A stretch of 35,752 nt of DNA, from NCBI GenBank assembly GCA_937894665.1, contig CALAWF010000027.1:1-35752 (forward strand), in the 5' to 3' direction. Shown in pieces: positions 31,724-35,752 of this stretch; the stretch's first letter is position 1; each line of letters opens with the position of its first letter. The stretch comes from an uncultured bacterium. GTDB lineage: Bacteria > Cyanobacteriota > Vampirovibrionia > Gastranaerophilales > Gastranaerophilaceae. A program made the position numbers and the translations under genes. Under the pieces are notes generated by a model that saw only the letters and a program-made list of their open reading frames with translations, had not been told where the DNA came from and did no database searches.

Positions 31724-32333
31724 TATCTTGGTATTCCCAGTCCTGAATTTCTCGTTTTATCCCTAAGTCGCTCCAATTTAGCGGGTTAGAAACGACTACA
31801 TAACCCATTTTTTCGTCTTTTTCAAAGTACGGTTCAACAGTTTTTCCGTTTCCTTTACCATCGTCAACATCAAGCCACACTTGGCGGAGTAAGCGATTGT
31901 CCTCCCATTTCATGTATTCTTCTGAAATTTCGCCATTGTTGTAATACTTTTGCTCAGGTTCTTTCCACACCTGTTGCAACTTTTCTTCAACAGCCTGCTT
32001 GACGAATTCTTGTACATTTTGGCACTTCGTAAGGTTAAGTGCGATAGCTATTATAACCTCGTCATGTAAAGAAAATGGAATATATGTACGACTAAGTCTT
32101 TCGCTTGGGGTATGCGGTTTGCGAGGATATTCGACATTACGTGGCATGTGTTTTTGATTGAAAGTGCCATCTAGTGCGGAATTGATAATTTCAATCACAC
32201 CACTGCGAATTGACTTAATTTTTCTCCAATTTCGCAATCTAACTAGACGATTATAAGTTGCACTATCAACACTTACAACCTTGTTATTATTGTTTTTTCT
32301 TCTAACATCTGTATATTTGCGTCTTATAGCCAT
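31710..32333 (-). CDS. Protein with two ribbon-helix-helix-like units
   Basis: In this 207-aa protein, residues 17-54 (KVVSVDSATYNRLVRLRN, then SGVIEIINSAL) have the strand-helix-helix form of an RHH DNA-binding unit. A second such unit appears at 81-121 (RTYIPFSLHDEVIIAIALNL, then NVQEFVKQAVEEKL). RHH proteins normally dimerise to bind DNA, so one chain could make an internal dimer. The N-terminus is strongly basic (AIRRKYTDVRRKNNNNK). The C-terminal 80 residues are acidic and Trp/Tyr-rich, with no known domain. GGAGGAG precedes the ATG. It follows the 52-aa RHH gene by 2 bases. Confidence 0.7.
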   Translation of the reverse strand: MAIRRKYTDVRRKNNNNKVVSVDSATYNRLVRLRNWRKIKSIRSGVIEIINSALDGTFNQKHMPRNVEYPRKPHTPSERLSRTYIPFSLHDEVIIAIALNLTKCQNVQEFVKQAVEEKLQQVWKEPEQKYYNNGEISEEYMKWEDNRLLRQVWLDVDDGKGNGKTVEPYFEKDEKMGYVVVSNPLNWSDLGIKREIQDWEYQDIEEL

Positions 32334-32335
32334 TT

Positions 32336-32494
32336 TTAATTTTCTCCTCCGTTTTGTAATAATTCTGCTAACTTGTCTTTTAAAAGCTCATTTACAAGTG
32401 AGCTTGGGTTTACGTTTAATTTTGCTTTCGCTTCCATTAAGTCCATTAATGTCTGGACTTCGATACTGAATGATTTTGTTACTTTGGGTTTCAT
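32336..32494 (-). CDS. Small ribbon-helix-helix (CopG/Arc-type) regulator
   Basis: This 52-aa protein has the RHH pattern: strand VTKSFSIEV, first helix QTLMDLMEAKAKLN, turn with NPSS, second helix SLVNELLKDKLAELLQ. Such proteins are DNA-binding dimers that often repress their own operon. GAGAGGAA lies directly upstream of the ATG, and a TTGTCT-N17-TATAGA promoter with tandem repeats lies about 45 bases upstream. It is the first gene of the operon ending at 31125. Confidence 0.85.
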   Translation of the reverse strand: MKPKVTKSFSIEVQTLMDLMEAKAKLNVNPSSLVNELLKDKLAELLQNGGEN

Positions 32495-32537
32495 TTCCTC
32501 TCCCTATCTGTTTTCTAGTACATTTTAGCTTTCGCTT

Positions 32538-32593
32538 TCTATACATAATTTAAACAGGAGAGACAACGAACAATAATAATGACAATAATAATG
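32538..32593 (-). promoter_or_regulatory. Promoter of the RHH operon with tandem 12-bp repeats
   Basis: On the reverse strand, TTGTCT (plus 32561-32566), 17 bases, TATAGA (plus 32538-32543). Directly upstream of the -35, ACAATAATAATG is repeated head to tail at 32570-32581 and 32582-32593. The repeats are good candidates for binding by the RHH protein encoded by the first gene. Confidence 0.75.
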
Positions 32594-32764
32594 TTGTGTA
32601 ATCCAGAGGCAAATACACCTAAACCTAATTTTCCCCCTCTTAAAGCCATTCTGAGGGCTGTAGATTTAACATTCAAGAATGTTTGACAGAATAAAAAATT
32701 GATATTAAAACATAGATGTAATTATTGATTGCACTAGAAATATAAAAAGGCGGATAGAGGCACT

Positions 32765-32893
32765 ATGAGCGACTTTCTAGCTCTTGCGCATAAAACTCTC
32801 ACAGAAATTTTCCGGAATTTCAAAACCTTTTACCCCACTGTTATTAGGTTAATAGTATCTATTTTTATAAAAACAAACACTACGTCTATATAG
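32765..32893 (+). CDS. Possible small protein, weakly supported
   Basis: An ATG at 32765 with AGAGG just upstream opens a 42-codon frame (MSDFLALAHKTLTEIF and on) with a hydrophobic C-terminal half (FYPTVIRLIVSIFI). It sits alone in the 575-base stretch between the RHH operon and attR (32495-33069). Apart from it, that stretch holds the RHH promoter, a 35-codon frame at 32579-32686 without a ribosome site, AT-rich sequence and the arm-site pair. No homology is recognised; it may be chance. Confidence 0.25.
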   Translation: MSDFLALAHKTLTEIFRNFKTFYPTVIRLIVSIFIKTNTTSI

Positions 32894-32933
32894 AGATTTT
32901 CTACTTTCTCAGAAATTTTTAAAAGCTCTGGAA

Positions 32934-32953
32934 ATGGTAACACAATGGTAACA
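32934..32953. repeat. Paired 9-bp repeats, candidate integrase arm sites (right)
   Basis: ATGGTAACA occurs at 32934-32942 and 32945-32953 (11 bases start to start), 117 bases inside attR. The same 9-mer pair flanks attL at 25206-25226. Confidence 0.7.
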
Positions 32954-33069
32954 ATAGCAATTTAATTAATAAAAATTAATCCTATTTATTAAATTAAAAA
33001 ATCAAGATATTATTCACTTTTCGCCACTTCGTCAACTCAGTAAATTATATAAAACAGCCCCGATAAAAA

Positions 33070-33110
33070 CTTTCACGGTGTAGACAGCGATTCGAATTCG
33101 CTTGGGGGTA
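33070..33110 (+). repeat. attR: 41-bp direct repeat of tRNA-Glu 3' half
   Basis: Identical to 25082-25122. There is no tRNA 5' half in front of it, so this is the duplicated end left by insertion and not a second tRNA gene. The original downstream sequence of the tRNA, including its terminator, continues from 33111. Confidence 0.95.
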
Positions 33111-33119
33111 CCATTTAAT

Positions 33120-33145
33120 AAGCCACGTATAGCGTGGCTTTTTTA
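33120..33145 (+). terminator. Displaced original tRNA-Glu terminator
   Basis: AAGCCACG and CGTGGCTT form an 8-bp stem with loop TATAG, followed by TTTT. It lies 10 bases after the attR copy of the tRNA end, where the host gene's own terminator would be before insertion. The rest of 33146-33467 shows no gene; it holds an arm-like motif pair (33266-33286) and an inverted repeat (33379-33405). Confidence 0.85.
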
Positions 33146-33378
33146 GTGTTTAATTTTTAAAACATACATTATTATTGTATTTAAGCTAGTGTTAAACGAA
33201 AAATGCTTATTATATCTGCCTTATAGAGCTGTTTATTTTGCTAAAATTTCTAAAAATTTCGTATAGCGGCAACAAAAGTGGTAATAAAAAAAGTGCCTCA
33301 GAAAAATTCTATCATTTGTACAGCTCCCTATAACCCTCTCGTAGTCTAATTCTGGACTGTTGTAAATAAAATTCCGAA

Positions 33379-33405
33379 GTGGCAACATTAACAATCTTGC
33401 CACTA
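33379..33405. repeat. 8-bp inverted repeat AGTGGCAA/TTGCCACT
   Basis: AGTGGCAA (33379-33386) and TTGCCACT (33398-33405) are exact complements around an 11-base loop, in the gene-free stretch past attR. The T-run after it on either strand is poor. It contains GTGGCAACA, which resembles the element's ATGGTAACA arm motif. Confidence 0.5.
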
Positions 33406-33467
33406 TAAAATGTTAATAATAAAAATAGTCGTAAGCCTGTCATTGATACAGTTTTGAGCAATATCAG

Positions 33468-34247
33468 CTAAAAAAACAAAACTTCACCATCTGCAGGTAT
33501 CAGTAAATTATCTATATTATTATTGTTTTTAAGATGTTCTAAATCTTTTCTTGTAACTGTTAAATGACTTACTGTATCCATGTGGCTTGCAATTACGGTC
33601 GCATTTTTAGAATTTTTTAAAACTTCTTTCAAATCATCAATATTCATAATTAAGCGTTCCCCATTTAATACTGTTGCGGCACAAGCATTAACTACAACTA
33701 CATTTGGAGAATATTTCCTTAAGGCTTCTTTTACTTCTTCACACCAAATCGTATCACCAGCAATATAAAGTGTTTTTTCTACTTTAGCTTTGAAAACAAT
33801 ACCCATTGCATCGTAAGGCATTCCAATAGAATCACATAAAGGTTTTAAAATGTCTCGTTTTCCATGTTGTGTATGAGTTTTGTATAAAGTTATATTTCCA
33901 TAGCTTGTACCTTGTTCTGCTAAAATTTCAACATCTTTAAAACCTTTTGATAATATAAAGTTTCTATCAAATTCTGATTGAACAAAAATTTTAAGATTTT
34001 TATCTATTGCATGTTCTGCATATTCGTCCCAGTGATCAGGGTGAATATGAGTAATGATAACAGCATCGACATCTACAATTTTATCAATAGAAAAAGGTAA
34101 TTCTACTCTCGGTTGTCGAATTTCAGAATTAACTGCTGTTTCAAAACCCGGCATATACTCCTTTGGTCCAAGCCAAGGGTCTATTAAGAATCTTGTATTG
34201 TCGTATTCTATAATTAATGTTGCATTTCTAACTTGAGTAATTTTCAT
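33468..34247 (-). CDS. Metallo-beta-lactamase-fold hydrolase (UlaG-like)
   Basis: This 259-aa protein begins with a strand that ends in LIDPWLGPKEYMPG and carries the metal motif HIHPDHWDEY (His67, His69, Asp71, His72). Later come LYIAGDTIWCEEV (metal-bridging Asp) and a C-terminal IASHMDTVSH (last His ligands). The layout is that of the UlaG/RomA branch of MBL hydrolases, which act on lactones or phosphodiesters. Substrate unknown. AAGGAGATGATTAC precedes the ATG. No functional neighbours are visible. Confidence 0.85.
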   Translation of the reverse strand: MKITQVRNATLIIEYDNTRFLIDPWLGPKEYMPGFETAVNSEIRQPRVELPFSIDKIVDVDAVIITHIHPDHWDEYAEHAIDKNLKIFVQSEFDRNFILSKGFKDVEILAEQGTSYGNITLYKTHTQHGKRDILKPLCDSIGMPYDAMGIVFKAKVEKTLYIAGDTIWCEEVKEALRKYSPNVVVVNACAATVLNGERLIMNIDDLKEVLKNSKNATVIASHMDTVSHLTVTRKDLEHLKNNNNIDNLLIPADGEVLFF

Positions 34248-34339
34248 GTAATCATCTCCTTTTATAATAATATTAAATTCTTATTTACTTTATTTCAAGA
34301 ATGCACTATTTTGTATAATATACACATAAAAGTATAATA

Positions 34340-34540
34340 GTTACCAAAGCCGAAGGCATAAAACTAGCCAAAGAAAAAGGAAAACGTTTAGGTAAACCGC
34401 CTATTAAGTACCCAGAGAATTGGGATAATGTTTACAGAATTTGGAAATCTGGAGCTATTACAGCCAGAAAAGCAATGAAACAACTCAATTTAAAACCAAC
34501 AAGTTTTTATAAACTGGCTAAAAAGTATAAGAACAATTAA
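34340..34540 (+). pseudogene. C-terminal remnant of a serine resolvase/invertase
   Basis: An open frame of 66 residues without a start codon reads VTKAEGIKLAKEKGKRLGKP, then NWDNVYRIWKSGAITARKAM and KQLNLKPTSFYKLAKKY. This is the characteristic end of small serine recombinases: the E-G-I-x-x-A-K-x-x-G-K-x-x-G-(R/K)-(K/P) hinge plus the C-terminal helix-turn-helix. The catalytic N-terminal domain (about 120 residues) is absent; the sequence upstream is AT-rich intergenic DNA with the MBL gene start. It is a truncated relic of a transposon or plasmid resolvase. Confidence 0.8.
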
Positions 34541-34560
34541 AATAAACGTCTAAGAATTTT

Positions 34561-34641
34561 ATTTTACAAAATTAAAATAATTTCAATTTTGTAAAATGTA
34601 TTTTGCATTTTGTTGATTTTTTCATTATTGTAAAGTATTAT
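34561..34641 (+). promoter_or_regulatory. Inverted repeat and promoter of the AAA ATPase gene
   Basis: ATTTTACAAAATT (34561-34573) and AATTTTGTAAAAT (34585-34597) form a perfect 13-bp inverted repeat with an 11-base loop. TTGATT (34613-34618), 17 bases, TATTAT (34636-34641) follows. The repeat may be an operator or the terminator-like end of the resolvase remnant. Confidence 0.6.
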
Positions 34642-34664
34642 AAAAACATAATGGAGCTAATATT

Positions 34665-35752
34665 ATGACCAACAATGAAAAACTTATCAACAGACCCGAA
34701 TATATAAAGAAATTAAATCAGTGGAAAAACCAAGAGGATTTAGTAAAAATAATTACCGGCGTTAGAAGATGTGGTAAATCTAAATTATTTGTACTGTTTC
34801 AAAATGAGTTATTAAAAGAAGATAATATTGAAGAAAGCCAAATTGTAAGTATCAATTTGGAAGATATCATTACAACAAGAAAAATCGGGCTTGAATACAA
34901 CAATAAAAACATTTTAGTAGGTTATGAAAAACTGCTGGATTATATTTTGTCAAAGTTACAAGAAAATAAGATGAATTATGTATTCATTGATGAAATACAG
35001 TTGTTAGAAAATTGGCAAAATGTTGCTAATGCACTAAGACTGCAACCTAATATTGATGTCTATTTGACGGGTTCAAATGCTTATATGTTTTCAGGTGATT
35101 TGGCAAACTCTTTCGGAGGTCGGTATATTGAAATAAAAATGCAGCCTTTTTCGTTTGCAGAATTCTATAATTCATTATCAAAAGAAACACAAGCTAAACC
35201 TTTGCAAGAAATTTACCTGAAATACATTAAAGAAAGCGGTTTCCCTCAAACTATTAAATTTAATTCTGACATGGAATTGATTAACGATTATTTACTAAAC
35301 ACTGTTTATTTAAACACGGTGCAAAAAGATATTATACAAAGATATAATATTACAAATACCAACAAACTAGATTCTGTGATTCGTTACATGTTTGATAATA
35401 TTGGAAATGAAACTTCTTTGAGAAATATAGAACGTGGGCTAAAATCATTTGGTTATAGTGTTTCAACACCAACAATAGACACCTATCTAAAAGGGCTTTT
35501 AGACAGTTATTTACTTTATAAGTGCGACCAATATGATATAAAAGGAAAACGAATATTAAATACCAACTCAAAATACTATGTTGCTGATATCGGATTGAGA
35601 AATGCTATTTTAAACAGCTCTGATAGGGATTTTGGGCATATTTTAGAAAATGTTGTTTACTTGGAACTTATAAAGCGAGGTTATAAAGTCAATGTTGGTA
35701 AATGCTATAATGCAGAGGTTGATTTTGTTGCAACAAAGAATAATACGGTAGA
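34665..35752 (+). CDS. AAA-family ATPase with DUF4143, 3' end outside window
   Basis: The ATG at 34665 (GGAG 8 bases upstream) opens a frame that runs to the window edge, 362 codons. It has Walker A TGVRRCGKS, Walker B YVFIDEIQLLENWQ, sensor-like VYLTGSNAYMFSGDLA, and GGRYIEIKMQPFSFAEFYN, the typical AAA_14 layout. The DUF4143 part follows, with TIDTYLKGLLDSYLLYKCDQ, YYVADIGLRNAIL and ENVVYLELIKRGYKV...EVDFV, a PD-(D/E)XK-like core. These proteins are common, poorly understood and often near mobile or toxin-antitoxin genes. Only the last few dozen residues should be missing. Confidence 0.88.
   Translation, partial: MTNNEKLINRPEYIKKLNQWKNQEDLVKIITGVRRCGKSKLFVLFQNELLKEDNIEESQIVSINLEDIITTRKIGLEYNNKNILVGYEKLLDYILSKLQENKMNYVFIDEIQLLENWQNVANALRLQPNIDVYLTGSNAYMFSGDLANSFGGRYIEIKMQPFSFAEFYNSLSKETQAKPLQEIYLKYIKESGFPQTIKFNSDMELINDYLLNTVYLNTVQKDIIQRYNITNTNKLDSVIRYMFDNIGNETSLRNIERGLKSFGYSVSTPTIDTYLKGLLDSYLLYKCDQYDIKGKRILNTNSKYYVADIGLRNAILNSSDRDFGHILENVVYLELIKRGYKVNVGKCYNAEVDFVATKNNTV

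Larger units (their letters stand above)
25082..33110. mobile_element. Integrated element of about 8 kb in tRNA-Glu
   Basis: Two exact 41-bp copies of the tRNA-Glu 3' half bound the element; one element unit (25082-33069) is 7,988 bases. Its genes are a tyrosine integrase, an excisionase, two XRE repressors, a HigB-like toxin pair, a second tyrosine recombinase, zinc-ribbon membrane proteins, a structured RNA candidate and a ribbon-helix-helix operon. I see no capsid, terminase, portal, tail, lysis, replication-initiator or relaxase gene. It could be a satellite, a reduced prophage or a genomic island. The displaced host terminator beyond attR (33120-33145) supports insertion into an intact tRNA locus. 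Confidence 0.92.

Noticed and set aside
32579..32686. 35-codon frame (MTIIMLCNPEANTPKP and on)
   Set aside because: It starts within the tandem repeats of the RHH promoter and has no ribosome site at a usable distance; no family recognised.
33041..33065. Sigma-28-like sequence (TAAA...CCCGATAA) just inside attR
   Set aside because: The -10 is one base off, the spacing is short, and it would read only into the attR fragment and the terminator.
33070..33110. Second tRNA-Glu gene
   Set aside because: Only the 3' 41 bases are present; the 5' half, D-arm and promoter are absent. It is attR.
25082..33110. Complete prophage
   Set aside because: No terminase, portal, capsid, tail or lysis gene can be read in any frame; the genes present account for the space.
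1..35752. CRISPR array or cas genes
   Set aside because: No regularly spaced direct repeats of 25-40 bases were seen; the only tandem repeats are the CATAT pentamers and the 12-bp pair.

Overview
The window is AT-rich bacterial DNA. It most resembles a flagellated, non-photosynthetic gut relative of cyanobacteria (Vampirovibrionia/Gastranaerophilales, 'Melainabacteria'). This rests on the tRNA-Glu, which has a cyanobacterial-type acceptor end (GGGGGT plus A73); on flhB beside a flagellar-type sigma factor; on the MEP-pathway gene dxr; on an HPP-family membrane protein; and on several lineage-style hypothetical proteins. The assignment is an inference, because no rRNA gene is present.

Positions 1-25049 are chromosomal. 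From the left: a stand-alone ClpX-type zinc-finger protein; a TPR lipoprotein followed by lgt; 5-formyl-THF cyclo-ligase; cobO; and a 625-aa uncharacterised protein preceded by a consensus sigma-28 promoter. Next come small envelope proteins (a BamE-like protein and a tandem pair of paralogues), HEAT-like proteins, and a reverse-strand run flhB - sigma factor - sensor kinase - dxr. deoC follows. A forward run then carries HPP protein, mlaE, mlaF, a dapL-like aminotransferase, cysK and an acyl-CoA synthetase. The block ends with a pilin-like protein, an intergenic cluster of repeats, a putative papain-like protease and a TOPRIM protein.

At 25050-25122 there is a tRNA-Glu(UUC) gene whose last 41 bases recur exactly at 33070-33110. 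Between the two copies sits an integrated element of about 8 kb (25082-33110). It has a tyrosine integrase and excisionase at the tRNA end, paired 9-bp repeats near both ends that look like integrase arm sites, and an XRE repressor with a palindromic operator. It also carries a HigB-like toxin with an unusual antitoxin, a second minimal tyrosine recombinase, a second XRE repressor facing a two-gene operon of zinc-ribbon membrane proteins, a 193-nt strongly structured RNA candidate, and a four-gene reverse operon headed by ribbon-helix-helix proteins. No capsid, terminase, portal, replicase or relaxase gene is visible. It is therefore best described as a small genomic island or a satellite-like element that depends on helpers.

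Beyond attR (33111-35752) lie the displaced tRNA terminator, a motif pair resembling the arm sites (possibly the trace of an older insertion), a metallo-beta-lactamase-fold hydrolase, a 5'-truncated serine-resolvase remnant, and an AAA/DUF4143 ATPase that runs off the window.

The points most worth following are the structured RNA, the zinc-ribbon membrane module with its own repressor, the sigma-28-controlled 625-aa protein, and the HigB partner that has lost its usual HTH.
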